A stretch of DNA of 64,000 bases from positions 1-64,000 of the forward strand of contig NZ_JAQQWS010000015.1 in assembly GCF_028610675.1 (NCBI RefSeq), given 5' to 3'. This document shows, one piece after another, positions 8,245 through 17,311 of the stretch. Below the pieces are notes generated by a model that saw only the letters and a program-made list of their open reading frames with translations, made no database searches and was not told the origin of the DNA. Source of the stretch: Alkalihalobacillus pseudalcaliphilus (GTDB taxonomy: Bacteria; Bacillota; Bacilli; Bacillales; Bacillaceae_D). Each line of letters begins with the position of its first letter. Within the stretch, counting starts at the first letter, position 1. A program made the translations under genes and the position numbers.

Positions 8245-9021
8245 TTATTTACCTTTAAAATTTGGTTTCCTTTTCTCCGCAAATGCTTCTAAAGCCTCGA
8301 TACGATCCTTCGTTGGAATAATTACCTCATACGCTTTCTGTTCAATGGCAAGTCCTGATTGCAAGCTCACTTCACTACCATGTAAAATCGCATATTTAGC
8401 TTGTTGTACAGCGATCGGACCATTAGCCGTAATCGCGTATGCTAATTTCTCACAAATAGAAAACAGTTCGGATCGCTCCGCTACGCCATTAACGACTCCT
8501 AGCTGCAAGGCTTCCTCAGCATCGAACTTTTTAGCTGTTAATATTAATTCCATAGCCTTCGATGTTCCTATTAATCTAGTTAAACGCTGTGTGCCACCTG
8601 CTCCAGGAATAATCGCCCAGCTCACCTCTGTTAATCCTAGTGTTGCACTTTGCACAGCGTAACGAAAATCACAAGCTAATGCTAACTCAAGCCCTCCACC
8701 AAGTGCATAGCCATTGATAGCAGCTATAGTCGGTTGCGGTAATGCAGCTATTGCAGAAAAGACATCTCGAATCGCTTTAACATTCCGCTTAACCTCCGTC
8801 TGATTAAGCGTTTTCCTTTCTTTTAAATCAGCTCCTGCACTAAATGCCTTTTCTCCCGCTCCAGTAAAAATAACGACGCGTACCTCGTTATTAATATGTA
8901 AAGAATCGACAATCTCTTGGAGTTGGTTTAATGTTTCAAAATCAAAACAATTTAAAGACTCTGGTCGATTAAAAGTCACATAGCCAATATGATTATTCTC
9001 TTCGTATATCACTTTACTCAC
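8245..9021 (-). CDS. Enoyl-CoA hydratase/isomerase (crotonase)
   Basis: The 258-residue protein is a crotonase-superfamily enzyme acting on enoyl-CoA thioesters in beta-oxidation-type pathways. The CoA-binding and oxyanion-hole segments are AFSAGADLKE and NGYALGGGLELALACD, and the catalytic-loop Glu lies in GLTEVSWAIIPGAGGTQRL, the normal position in hydratases. A GTG at 9021 with GGGAGGG seven bases upstream is the best start; the open frame continues upstream into the previous gene without a site. It is the last gene of the minus-strand catabolic cluster, 22 bases after the thiolase. Confidence 0.9.
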   Translation of the reverse strand: MSKVIYEENNHIGYVTFNRPESLNCFDFETLNQLQEIVDSLHINNEVRVVIFTGAGEKAFSAGADLKERKTLNQTEVKRNVKAIRDVFSAIAALPQPTIAAINGYALGGGLELALACDFRYAVQSATLGLTEVSWAIIPGAGGTQRLTRLIGTSKAMELILTAKKFDAEEALQLGVVNGVAERSELFSICEKLAYAITANGPIAVQQAKYAILHGSEVSLQSGLAIEQKAYEVIIPTKDRIEALEAFAEKRKPNFKGK

Positions 9022-9043
9022 AGTCTTGCCCTCCCATAAAAAA

Positions 9044-10255
9044 TCAATGCACCTTAATATTCTCAACAATCGTGGCAATCCCTTGACCAACCCCGATACA
9101 CATCGTCGCTAGTCCATTTTGGGCGTTTCTTCTTTTCATTTCATAAATAAGTGTTGTCAAAATTCGTGCGCCACTCGCACCTAATGGATGACCAAAAGCA
9201 ATAGCCCCGCCATTTACGTTGACAATCTCTTCTTCTAGCTCCAATTGTTTTATACATTCTAGTGACTGCGATGCAAATGCCTCGTTCAACTCTACCAAAT
9301 CCAAGTCCTGCACCGTTAAACCTGCTCTCTCTAGGGCTTTCCTCGTAGCAAATATTGGCCCGATCCCCATAATGCGCGGATCAAGACCAGCAATAGCAGA
9401 TGCCTTATATTTGACTAACGGTTTTAACCCCAACTGATTTGCCTTTTCCTCACTCATTATAAGTAAGGCCGACGCACCATCATTCACACCTGAGGCATTA
9501 CCCGCCGTTACCGTCCCATTTTTAAATATCGGCCTAAGTGTACCTAGCTTCTCTAAAGTCGTTTCAGGTCTTGGATGTTCATCCTTATCAATAATCTTTA
9601 CGTTACCTTTACGGTCGGTAATGGTGACAGGAACAATCTCATCATCGAACTTCCCTTCACCCATCGCCTTTTTCGCTTTTTGTTGACTTTTATAAGCAAA
9701 GGTATCTTGTGCCTCACGACTAATATCAAATTGCTCAGCAACATTCTCAGCAGTTTGAGGCATTGAGTCCGTTCCGTACATTTCATCTAAAAGCGGATTA
9801 ATAAAACGCCAGCCAATCGTTGTATCATACATCGTGATATTTCCACGTGGATAATCACTTTCCGCCTTCCCGCTCACAAAAGGAGCTCGTGTCATACTTT
9901 CTGTTCCACCAGCTATAAAAATATCACCCTCACCTACAGCAATAGCTCGTGCTGCATAATTAACCGCATCTAGACCTGACCCACAAAGTCGATTTAAGGT
10001 CGTACCACCAACCTCAACAGGTAATCCAGCTAAAAGAGCTGACATCCTTGCGACATTACGATTATCCTCACCTGCACCGTTGGCATTCCCAAAAATCACT
10101 TCTTCGATCTCGATAGGATTCAACTGTGGATTCCGCTCAATAAGAGCCTTAACAACGATTGCTCCTAGATCATCAGGTCGAACAGATTTTAACCCTCCCT
10201 TATATCTTCCTATTGGGGTTCTCACAGCATCAACAATAACAACTTCTCTAACCAT
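9044..10255 (-). CDS. Acetyl-CoA acyltransferase (thiolase)
   Basis: This 403-residue thiolase would cleave a 3-oxoacyl-CoA with CoA, ending one turn of beta-oxidation. All three catalytic elements are present: the nucleophilic Cys in NRLCGSGLDAV, the His in FGHPLGASGARI and the second Cys in CIGVGQG. It resembles degradative PaaJ/FadA-type thiolases more than biosynthetic ones, which is an impression from the sequence. GGAGG lies 9 bases before the ATG at 10255. It is separated from the upstream hydratase by a 250-base gap with a terminator-like hairpin and a stray repeat unit, so the operon may be partly split here. Confidence 0.92.
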   Translation of the reverse strand: MVREVVIVDAVRTPIGRYKGGLKSVRPDDLGAIVVKALIERNPQLNPIEIEEVIFGNANGAGEDNRNVARMSALLAGLPVEVGGTTLNRLCGSGLDAVNYAARAIAVGEGDIFIAGGTESMTRAPFVSGKAESDYPRGNITMYDTTIGWRFINPLLDEMYGTDSMPQTAENVAEQFDISREAQDTFAYKSQQKAKKAMGEGKFDDEIVPVTITDRKGNVKIIDKDEHPRPETTLEKLGTLRPIFKNGTVTAGNASGVNDGASALLIMSEEKANQLGLKPLVKYKASAIAGLDPRIMGIGPIFATRKALERAGLTVQDLDLVELNEAFASQSLECIKQLELEEEIVNVNGGAIAFGHPLGASGARILTTLIYEMKRRNAQNGLATMCIGVGQGIATIVENIKVH

Positions 10256-10338
10256 GATTATATTCCTCCATTTATTTATTTTTATTTGAATTTCAGAATA
10301 CCTATTTACATAATGTCCAGGAAAACTAAGTGAGGGAA

Positions 10339-10389
10339 TTACTCGGGCTTGCACACGCTTTTACATCGCATAACCCCGTAAATTCGAAA
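10339..10389. repeat. Isolated, diverged unit of the 51-bp repeat
   Basis: The stretch TTACTCGGGCTTGCACACGC with the following CATAACCCCGTAAATTC aligns over its full length to one unit of the array at 77-433; I estimate two thirds identity by eye. It sits inside the gap between two operon genes, showing that the unit also occurs singly. Confidence 0.65.
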
Positions 10390-10414
10390 CTTTCACAAGT
10401 CCCATCAATTGAAA

Positions 10415-10446
10415 AAGTAAGCCTCCTCCTAATAGAAGGAGCAGGC
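10415..10446 (-). terminator. Possible intra-operon terminator
   Basis: GCCT-CTCCT pairs with AGGAG-AGGC around a short loop, with one C-C mismatch. On the minus strand the stem runs into TTACTTTTTC. It follows the hydratase gene at 10507 and could reduce transcription into the thiolase. Confidence 0.5.
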
Positions 10447-10506
10447 TGTATTTGTCGATGGCTTTGTCCTTGTAATACCTTGTTTCCCCAAGGTGATTCT
10501 TACACA

Positions 10507-11280
10507 TCACGACCCTTTGAATTGTGGTTTCCTTTTTTCTAAAAAGGCACGCGTTCCTTCTTTTTTATCTTCCGTTCCAAACAAAACCGCTTGCAAAGAT
10601 TTCTCTAAGGCAAGACCTGATGACAAGTCACTCGTTGGACTTTCATTTAGTGCAATTTTTAACATCTTCACCGTTACGGCTGACTTACTGGCAATCTTGC
10701 GGGCAATTTCATAGGTTTTATCCATTAAAATCTCCTTAGAAACGACATGATTTAATAGCCCTAACCGATGTGCTTCTTCGGCATCAATAATATCCCCGGT
10801 TAAAATTAACTCTTTCGCTTTTGCTAATCCGACAATTTTAGTTAACTGCTGTGTTCCCCCACCAGCAGGTAAGATACCAAGATTCACTTCAGGCTGACCA
10901 AATTTTGCCTCCACGCAGCCTACTCGAATATCACATGCTAAAGCTAATTCACAGCCTCCGCCTAAAGCATAGCCATTAATTGCCGCAATCGTTGGTTTCT
11001 GTGATCTATATACGTTTAATAAAATGTCCTGTACAGCTAACCCATATATATCCATAGGCTTGCGATCGTGAATCCATTGGATATCTGCTCCAGCTACGAA
11101 AGTTTTGTCATGACCAGTAATGACGATCACATGTACAAGCGGATTCGTATTTAACTCCTTTACCGCTTGATCTAGCTCATCCCAACTCTGCGGGTCCATC
11201 GCATTCCTTTTTTCTGGACGATAAATTTGAATCGTGCCAATGTAATCCTTGATGTCTAATTGCAAGTATTGGTAATTCAA
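10507..11280 (-). CDS. Enoyl-CoA hydratase (crotonase), second copy
   Basis: This 257-residue crotonase has the oxyanion-hole segments TFVAGADIQWI and NGYALGGGCELALACD and the Glu-containing loop FGQPEVNLGILPAGGGTQQL. It ends in FLEKRKPQFKG, the usual crotonase C-terminus. The start is a TTG at 11280 behind GAGGGGG. It lies 15 bases downstream of the 3-hydroxyacyl-CoA dehydrogenase gene, so the two are co-transcribed. Together they would hydrate and then oxidise an enoyl-CoA intermediate. The exact substrate cannot be read from sequence. Confidence 0.9.
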   Translation of the reverse strand: MNYQYLQLDIKDYIGTIQIYRPEKRNAMDPQSWDELDQAVKELNTNPLVHVIVITGHDKTFVAGADIQWIHDRKPMDIYGLAVQDILLNVYRSQKPTIAAINGYALGGGCELALACDIRVGCVEAKFGQPEVNLGILPAGGGTQQLTKIVGLAKAKELILTGDIIDAEEAHRLGLLNHVVSKEILMDKTYEIARKIASKSAVTVKMLKIALNESPTSDLSSGLALEKSLQAVLFGTEDKKEGTRAFLEKRKPQFKGS

Positions 11281-11295
11281 GCTTTATCCCCCTCT

Positions 11296-12138
11296 CTACT
11301 CATAACTATAAACACCTTTACCTGTCTTTCTCCCCAAACGTCCAGCCTTAACATATTTAACTAAAAGCGGACTTGGCTTAAAGCGCTCCCCTAATGTTTC
11401 ATGCAAATATTGTAAGTTATTTAATCGAGTATCAAGCCCCACCAAATCACCTAATTTAAATGGTCCCATTGGATAATTTAAGCCAAGCTCAATCGCCCGA
11501 TCAATCTCTTCAGGAGTACCTACACCTTCCATGAGCATATTAAAAGCTTCGTTACCAACGAGGCTACTAATTCTACTCGTAACAAAACCAGGCATCTCAT
11601 TAATCACAACAACATCCTTTTGCATTTTGATCGCTACATCTTTTACCACTTCTACGGTTTCATCACTCGTCTCTAGCCCACGAGCTATTTCAACGAGTTT
11701 CATTCGATGAACGGGATTAAAAAAGTGCATCGCAATCACTTTATCAGGACGTTCTGTATATGAACCTATTTCCGTAGGACTCATAGTTGATGTATTGGTA
11801 GCTAAAAGCGTTTCTTTTTTCGTAAAGCGATCTAGTTGCTCAAAAACTTTTTGTTTAATTCCTTTTACTTCTGGTACAGCTTCAATCACGAAATCCGTAT
11901 CGCCAGCACATTTCTCTAAATTCGTTTCATAGATTAAATGATTTTCAACGAAAGCTTTTTGTTCCTCTGTCAGATAACCTTTAGCTAGTTGTCTACTAAG
12001 TAAATCCGTAATCGAAGACTCAGCTTTCTTCAAGCTCTCGTTACTCACATCGTGAATCGTCGTTTCGAATCCACTGATTGCGGCTGCATAAGCGATCCCT
12101 GTACCCATAACGCCGGAACCTACTACTAATATCTTCAT
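11296..12138 (-). CDS. 3-hydroxyacyl-CoA dehydrogenase
   Basis: The protein has 280 residues. It has an N-terminal NAD-binding Rossmann fold with GSGVMGTG at residues 8-15, the HFFNPVHRMKLVEI segment with the catalytic His, and a C-terminal dimerisation domain ending in GRKTGKGVYSYE. The length fits single-domain short-chain 3-hydroxyacyl-CoA (3-hydroxybutyryl-CoA, PaaH/FadB2-like) dehydrogenases. The ATG at 12138 follows GGAGGGG at 6 bases; the frame has another ATG 15 bases upstream with no site. It lies between the hydratase and the MDR dehydrogenase in the operon. Confidence 0.93.
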   Translation of the reverse strand: MKILVVGSGVMGTGIAYAAAISGFETTIHDVSNESLKKAESSITDLLSRQLAKGYLTEEQKAFVENHLIYETNLEKCAGDTDFVIEAVPEVKGIKQKVFEQLDRFTKKETLLATNTSTMSPTEIGSYTERPDKVIAMHFFNPVHRMKLVEIARGLETSDETVEVVKDVAIKMQKDVVVINEMPGFVTSRISSLVGNEAFNMLMEGVGTPEEIDRAIELGLNYPMGPFKLGDLVGLDTRLNNLQYLHETLGERFKPSPLLVKYVKAGRLGRKTGKGVYSYE

Positions 12139-12158
12139 ATAATTCCCCTCCACTCTAT

Positions 12159-13208
12159 TTATACCTCTAGCAAAATTTTTCCGATATGCTTCCCATCCAG
12201 CAAACGTTGTTGTGCGGATTGAATGTCTTCTAATTGAAAAACTTGATCGATATGTGGGAAAGCTCTCGTCCTCTCTAGGAATCTAACTAATTCATGGAAA
12301 TCTTGTAAATCACCCATCCAAGAACCTGTAATCATTATTTGTTTACCAAAAATAAGACGTAAATCGACTTCGGCCATTGACCCGGTAGTAACACCACAAA
12401 ATGCCAGCCTACCATTCCGTTTTAACATTTTTAAGCTTATTTGAAAGGTCTTGGCTCCAACATGATCTAAGACTACATCTGCCCCAGCCTTGCCTGTAGC
12501 CTTTCTTACATTTGACGCCGTTTGTTCATCTCTTAAAATAAACGTCACATCATCAAAGCCTAGTTTTCTTAATGCATCTATTTTTTCCTGAGAGCTTACG
12601 ATACCTATGATGGAAGCACCAAAAGCTTTTGCAATGGAAAGGGCCGCAAACCCTAGCCCTCCAGATGCACCCCAAATAACAACGGTATCACTTGCTTTCA
12701 TTTGTGCTTTGGTCACTAAAGCATTCCAAGCGGTTACATAAGAAACCGGGACACCTGCCCAAGAACGAATATCCTCCTTGGCCACCTTCACAGCTCGCTT
12801 CGCTTGAACATGAACATATTGGCTATAACCACCATCAAAGTGATAGCCTAAAATTTGAAAATGTCGACAAGCTGTTTCTTGTCCATGACTACAGCTTTCG
12901 CATAAACCACAACCTTTTCCAGGATAAACCGTGACATAATCGCCGACATGTAAATGTGTTACCCCTTTCCCCACTTCTTCAATTCTGCCAACAACATCAG
13001 CACCAGGAATTCGAGGTAAAGACAACTTTTCTCCATTTCCACCTTCTCGTAACCACACATCTAAATGGTTTATCCCACAATAGGAAACCTTAATGCTAAT
13101 CTCTTCGTTAAGAAGGGGGGCTCTTTCTAATTCTGTGTTATAGTCCAATTGATTAAGAGAACCATGTTCCTTTATAACTATTCCTTTCACCTTTCCCGTA
13201 GTGTCCAT
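12159..13208 (-). CDS. Zinc-containing MDR alcohol dehydrogenase / enoyl reductase-like
   Basis: The 349-residue protein is a medium-chain dehydrogenase/reductase. It has the N-terminal GroES-like domain (CGINHLDVW, PGADVVGRIEEVG), a structural zinc lobe with four Cys in CGLCESCSHGQETAC, and a nucleotide-binding domain with GASGGLGFAA near residue 175. The catalytic-zinc Cys of classical alcohol dehydrogenases appears as CGIN in place of CGVCHTD, so a quinone-reductase-like or reductase role is possible. AGGAGG sits 9 bases before the ATG at 13208, immediately after the ligase stop codon. In context it probably oxidises or reduces an intermediate of the same pathway. Confidence 0.85.
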   Translation of the reverse strand: MDTTGKVKGIVIKEHGSLNQLDYNTELERAPLLNEEISIKVSYCGINHLDVWLREGGNGEKLSLPRIPGADVVGRIEEVGKGVTHLHVGDYVTVYPGKGCGLCESCSHGQETACRHFQILGYHFDGGYSQYVHVQAKRAVKVAKEDIRSWAGVPVSYVTAWNALVTKAQMKASDTVVIWGASGGLGFAALSIAKAFGASIIGIVSSQEKIDALRKLGFDDVTFILRDEQTASNVRKATGKAGADVVLDHVGAKTFQISLKMLKRNGRLAFCGVTTGSMAEVDLRLIFGKQIMITGSWMGDLQDFHELVRFLERTRAFPHIDQVFQLEDIQSAQQRLLDGKHIGKILLEV

Positions 13209-13221
13209 GGTTTCGGTCCTC

Positions 13222-14625
13222 CTATCGTCGATCCTCAAACCGTTTTAATTTGGCTCTAACACCATGACCTGTTAGCTCTCTTAACGAATCCGGTTCGACA
13301 ATATTCACATTAATTTTCACACCTATTTTTTGCTTAAGCTGGCCTTCTAATTCAGTTTGTAATGCTGAGCGATCACTACTCACAAATTTAGGCTCGACTA
13401 AAATAGTCATCTCATCACGAGCTGCTTGACCATTTGATTCCAAACGTTCAAGTAAGCAAAAATATTCCCCATTCGTTTTTTCACTTTTGGAGACAATGTC
13501 ACCTAAGGCTTCTGGCCAAACATTAATGCCTCTGAGTTTAATCATATTGTCACTTCTACCTTTAAAATAATCGATTTTCTTATGCCAGCTTCCACATGAA
13601 CATAACTTCATCTCATAACTTGCTGAAATATCTTGAATGTTATAACGAATTTGTTGGGTCCCCGTTTTATATAGAGCCGTCACTACAATATTGCCACGAT
13701 AACCAGGCGGCAACGGTTCACCTGTTTCAAAGTCAACGACCTCAATAATAAAAGCATCTTCGAAAATATGAAGCCCTTCCTCTGCCTCACACTCTGCTGC
13801 CACATACTGGACCTCATGGAAGGCATAAGAATCGTAGACAGGACATCCGAATACGTCCTGTACAGGCTCTTTCGCTCCAAATCCAGATAATGTCTTAATG
13901 TGCAAATCTTCTTTTGGATCTATTCCCATCTTTTTCGCTGTGTTTCCAATATGGACAAGATAATCTGAAGTCGCCAAAATAGAAGAAACACCAAAGGTTT
14001 GCAAGAACTCGACTTGTTTTTCTGTTGGCGTAACATTTCCTGTTCCTGTCGTTATGGGTGTACAACCTAACCATTGCCATAACCCATGATCCATAATCCA
14101 AGCGGCATTATGTGTCGAATATGCCCATGAATTCATCACCGCATCACCAGGACGAATACCATGTAAATAGAACGTTCTTGCACTTAAAATAGCCCCTACT
14201 TCGCGGTCCCAAGCAGAATAAATCGTTGGCCTCGGTGCACCAGTCGTACCACCACTCGTATAAAATCTTAAAGGCTCATGTGTACCATCATCAAAATGAT
14301 ATTTTTGATAATCACCAAACGGTGGCTCTAATTGAATACTCTCTCGAATATCATCAATCGTATATAGAGGAATTTTATGCATGTCTTCTAAGCTCTGAAT
14401 ATCTTCTGGAGTGAAATCATGCTTCGCCCAAAGCCTTTGGTAAAATGGGATTTCTGCCCCTTTTTTTAATGTTTCCTTTAATCGTTTAAGCTGATTATCC
14501 TCTATTTGTGCACGACTCCACTTCCATGCTCCATCCATAAACTCTAGTGGCGGCTCATACGCATTAACAAGCTTCTCAAAATTAACAGCTTGATAGTAGT
14601 ACGGAGTCTTTTTTGTTGTCTTCAC
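13222..14625 (-). CDS. PaaK-type acyl/aryl-CoA ligase (AMP-forming)
   Basis: This ligase of about 467 residues belongs to the phenylacetate-CoA ligase branch of adenylate-forming enzymes, which activate a carboxylic acid as CoA thioester with ATP. The phosphate-binding loop TSGGTTGAPRPT lies near residue 130, YDSYAFHEV is in the adenine-binding region, and the hinge/C-domain has KGRSDNMIKLRGINVWP. CSCGSWHKK suggests a small metal site as in some PaaK relatives. The GTG at 14625 is preceded by AAGGAGG. It should supply the CoA ester that the neighbouring hydratases, dehydrogenase and thiolase then process. Confidence 0.9.
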   Translation of the reverse strand: MKTTKKTPYYYQAVNFEKLVNAYEPPLEFMDGAWKWSRAQIEDNQLKRLKETLKKGAEIPFYQRLWAKHDFTPEDIQSLEDMHKIPLYTIDDIRESIQLEPPFGDYQKYHFDDGTHEPLRFYTSGGTTGAPRPTIYSAWDREVGAILSARTFYLHGIRPGDAVMNSWAYSTHNAAWIMDHGLWQWLGCTPITTGTGNVTPTEKQVEFLQTFGVSSILATSDYLVHIGNTAKKMGIDPKEDLHIKTLSGFGAKEPVQDVFGCPVYDSYAFHEVQYVAAECEAEEGLHIFEDAFIIEVVDFETGEPLPPGYRGNIVVTALYKTGTQQIRYNIQDISASYEMKLCSCGSWHKKIDYFKGRSDNMIKLRGINVWPEALGDIVSKSEKTNGEYFCLLERLESNGQAARDEMTILVEPKFVSSDRSALQTELEGQLKQKIGVKINVNIVEPDSLRELTGHGVRAKLKRFEDRR

Positions 14626-14660
14626 AATAGTGCCTCCTTCTAGATATCCATCGATCCTGT

Positions 14661-16037
14661 TTATAACGGTAAAAATAATAATCCCAATATCCAAATTGCC
14701 CCCACTGCAAGGAAAATTGGAAAACAATATCCCATAAAATCACGCACAGTTAAGCGAGTTCCTAACGCTAAAATTGGGAAATAAAGCAATGCCCAGAAAG
14801 GCTGAACTAAGTTTGTCCATAGGTCACCAAATGTGATTGCCATAATCGTTCTTGGAATGTCGACGCCTAACTCCACAGCTGCTGGGATAATAAATGGTGC
14901 AGTCGCTGTAAATTGGGCACCTGCTGATGGAACGAAAAGGTTAATAAAACTCGTTACAAGGAATGTGATAATTGGGAATGTGACTTCATTTCCAAAGCTA
15001 ACCAAAAATGCAGTAATGTTATTAGCGATACCTGTCTCAATGAGGACAGCCGCAATACCGCCGTATATCGGAAATTGTAAAGCGATACTACTAGTAATAG
15101 GCAAATTCTTCGTAAAGGATTCGATATAGGTTGTTGGATTTTTTTGGGCTAGAAAACCTAAGACAATAGCGATGAAAGCTACAGAATTTAAGTTCATACC
15201 ATTTAATCCATTCTGCGCAAAGAAATAAATGAGATAAACTAAACCAAGCACACCAATTGAAAGTAAAAACGGTCGAAATACATTTAATTTCTCAGCGAAG
15301 GATAAATCCTTTTTCGCTTGCTTAGTCATTACTTCCTCTTCTTCTTCAGCTGTTGCGGCAACCTCACCTTTTTTAACAACTGCTAAGTCTTCATAAGTGA
15401 CGATATCCTTTTTATTTCTTCCAATGAAATAAAACATAACCGTTGTAACCGTCACGATCGCAAACGCCGTAACTAGGTTTAACGTTGAAAAAGTCGTCTG
15501 ATCAAGGGTATAAATACCACCTAATAAATCTGTCAAATTACCTTCTGTCGCCACAAAAAGTGGAATCGTCCCAGATATACCGGTTAAGGAAATCGTAAAG
15601 GAGCAATAAGCAACAGCTGCTAGAAGTCGGTAATCAACACCTTGTACATTCTGACCTAAAGCTCTGGCATATAAAGACGTGATGACAGGACCAAAATACC
15701 AACCTAAAAATGAGGTTAATGCCCCAACAATACTTGTTGATACATAGGCCGTCGTTGGCGACTTTACTCGACTAGCCATTTGCTTAATTCTTTTCTTCAC
15801 AAAAGGTGTATCTACTAAAACAAGAGCAGCCGCATAAGTAATAATTAACTGAAAAGCAAATGTAAATAACATTGGAAAACCATCAAACCAATAACCTAAT
15901 ACTTCAAATGTCGTAGATTCTGTAAACAAAGCAGAAGCAACGAGTGCAATTAGTGTTAGAACAAGGGCAAATATAAACGCATCAGGAAAAAATCGACTAT
16001 ACCAATCAGCTATTCGTTCTGATAAATTCTTCTTCAC
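14661..16037 (-). CDS. AtoE-family short-chain fatty acid transporter
   Basis: The 458-residue integral membrane protein has about a dozen hydrophobic helices. Its AtoE-family segments are FFPDAFIFALVLTL near the N-terminus, FVPSAGAQFTATAPFIIPAA, and GDLWTNLVQPFWAL near the C-terminus. The family carries short-chain carboxylates such as acetoacetate or butyrate across the membrane. A charged loop at about 210-240 separates two halves. A GTG at 16037 behind GGGAGGG is the preferred start. A paralogue lies at 53515. In this operon it most likely imports the acid that the PaaK-type ligase activates. Confidence 0.9.
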   Translation of the reverse strand: MKKNLSERIADWYSRFFPDAFIFALVLTLIALVASALFTESTTFEVLGYWFDGFPMLFTFAFQLIITYAAALVLVDTPFVKKRIKQMASRVKSPTTAYVSTSIVGALTSFLGWYFGPVITSLYARALGQNVQGVDYRLLAAVAYCSFTISLTGISGTIPLFVATEGNLTDLLGGIYTLDQTTFSTLNLVTAFAIVTVTTVMFYFIGRNKKDIVTYEDLAVVKKGEVAATAEEEEEVMTKQAKKDLSFAEKLNVFRPFLLSIGVLGLVYLIYFFAQNGLNGMNLNSVAFIAIVLGFLAQKNPTTYIESFTKNLPITSSIALQFPIYGGIAAVLIETGIANNITAFLVSFGNEVTFPIITFLVTSFINLFVPSAGAQFTATAPFIIPAAVELGVDIPRTIMAITFGDLWTNLVQPFWALLYFPILALGTRLTVRDFMGYCFPIFLAVGAIWILGLLFLPL

Positions 16038-16119
16038 TGCCTTACCCTCCCCCATCTTCCATTCGGATAAAACGCTTACAAATACCGGGTGCCCCTAAGC
16101 TAAGAGACACCCATTCTCA

Positions 16120-17082
16120 TTATTTATTTAATAAGGATCCACAAACGCCGCAATGCTTAAAGTGCTCAGGAATATCCTTCGTTCCACATTCAGTACATTC
16201 AACAGAAGGAGCACCCCATTTATGTTCATAAGAATCTCCACTACTCAATCTTTCACGAAGCATCGCATAATCAGGCTTTCTCTTCTCGACAAAAGCTCGC
16301 ATCGCTTCATGTGTTTCAAAGTTTGCTGTATGAACAGTTAACCAATCTCTAGCATGACCAACCGTCATATCAAGCGGCATCTTTTTCCAGAAGTTAGATT
16401 GCTCCTTTGTATAACGTACACATTCAGGTAGTTTATTTAATAACTTCTGTGCCATCGTATGAACAGCCTCATCTAGTTGGTCATAAGGAACAACCTGATT
16501 AACAAGACCCCATTCTAATGCTTTATCCGCTGTGATTTCTTCATTTAACCAAAGTATTTCTCGGGCTCTACGATCACCAACCATAATCGGTAACCATTGT
16601 GTTGCTCCTCCAGCTGCAACACTACCATGAGAGTTACCTACTTGCCTGATATAAGCATGGTCAGCCATAATTGCCAAATCACAATTCATATTAAATTCAT
16701 TTCCTCCACCAACCGTTATCCCGTTTAACCTAGCAATCGTTGGTTTACCTATATCTAAAAGTTTTTTATGAGCTTCAATAAATTGCCCCATCCATTTCCA
16801 GTAATTTCTTGGGCGTTCTAAAATTTCATTGTTTTGTTCTTTCATATCGGCACCTGTACAAAAAGCCCTATCTCCTTCTCCTGTTAAAACAACAACACCT
16901 ACTTCATCATCCCAAGAAGCGATTTCAAATACGTGAGCCATCTCTCTTAACGTTCTAAAGTTTAAGCAGTTATAAACGTCTGGACGATTAATCGTGACCG
17001 TCGCTACACCATCTTTCTTTTCGTACTTTACAAATTTCAAGTCCATATCCTCAGGTTGTGGTGGGTTTAAAAAATGATCCAT
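16120..17082 (-). CDS. BadI/MenB-like crotonase with C-terminal zinc ribbon
   Basis: The first 275 residues are a crotonase whose motifs (DRAFCTGADMKE, KPTIARLNGITVGGGNE, GSVAAGGATQWLPIMVGDRRAREI) resemble ring-cleaving or ring-forming members such as BadI, BamA and MenB more than simple enoyl-CoA hydratases. The last 30 residues carry CTECGTKDIPEHFKHCGVC, two CxxC knuckles forming a zinc ribbon that I do not expect in this family. TGGAGG lies 9 bases before the ATG. As first gene behind the sigma-54 promoter it may define the pathway. A ring-opening hydrolase in alicyclic-acid degradation is my inference. Confidence 0.85.
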   Translation of the reverse strand: MDHFLNPPQPEDMDLKFVKYEKKDGVATVTINRPDVYNCLNFRTLREMAHVFEIASWDDEVGVVVLTGEGDRAFCTGADMKEQNNEILERPRNYWKWMGQFIEAHKKLLDIGKPTIARLNGITVGGGNEFNMNCDLAIMADHAYIRQVGNSHGSVAAGGATQWLPIMVGDRRAREILWLNEEITADKALEWGLVNQVVPYDQLDEAVHTMAQKLLNKLPECVRYTKEQSNFWKKMPLDMTVGHARDWLTVHTANFETHEAMRAFVEKRKPDYAMLRERLSSGDSYEHKWGAPSVECTECGTKDIPEHFKHCGVCGSLLNK

Positions 17083-17120
17083 CTCTACATACCTCCATTT
17101 TTTTTATTCACTTGTACTTA

Positions 17121-17138
17121 TTGCATTTTTTGTGCCAA
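17121..17138 (-). promoter_or_regulatory. Sigma-54 (-24/-12) promoter
   Basis: On the minus strand TTGGCACAAAAAATGCAA matches the sigma-54 consensus (TGGCAC-N5-TTGCA-type), with the invariant GG and GC ten bases apart. Transcription would begin near 17110, about 28 bases before the crotonase start. A sigma-54 activator gene lies directly upstream, which supports the call. Confidence 0.9.
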
Positions 17139-17142
17139 AAAT

Positions 17143-17179
17143 AAAAAAACCGTAAAAATTTAAAAAATCTCCACGGTTT
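17143..17179 (-). terminator. Terminator of the sigma-54 activator gene
   Basis: AAACCGT pairs with ACGGTTT and runs into a T tract on the minus strand, ending just upstream of the -24 element. It insulates the catabolic operon from read-through of the regulator gene. Confidence 0.7.
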
Positions 17180-17255
17180 ATCAGCAAAATTACCATTATT
17201 TTTTTCGTGAGTTCTCTTACTCTAGAAAAATAAACAAACGCTAACGTTCACTTTC

Positions 17256-17271
17256 TGAACAAATTTGTTCA
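17256..17271. promoter_or_regulatory. Candidate upstream activator site (palindrome)
   Basis: TGAACAAATTTGTTCA is a perfect 16-bp palindrome about 120 bases upstream of the -24 element, the usual place for a bacterial enhancer-binding protein. A related half site (AATGAACATTTC) lies at about 17294. Binding by the adjacent activator is inferred. Confidence 0.65.
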
Positions 17272-17311
17272 TTTTTTAAACAACGCACAAATAATGAACA
17301 TTTCATTATCG

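Noticed and set aside
16153..16341. Plus-strand frames inside the catabolic cluster and other genes
   Set aside because: They are shadows of strongly supported minus-strand genes, lacking ribosome sites and family motifs.
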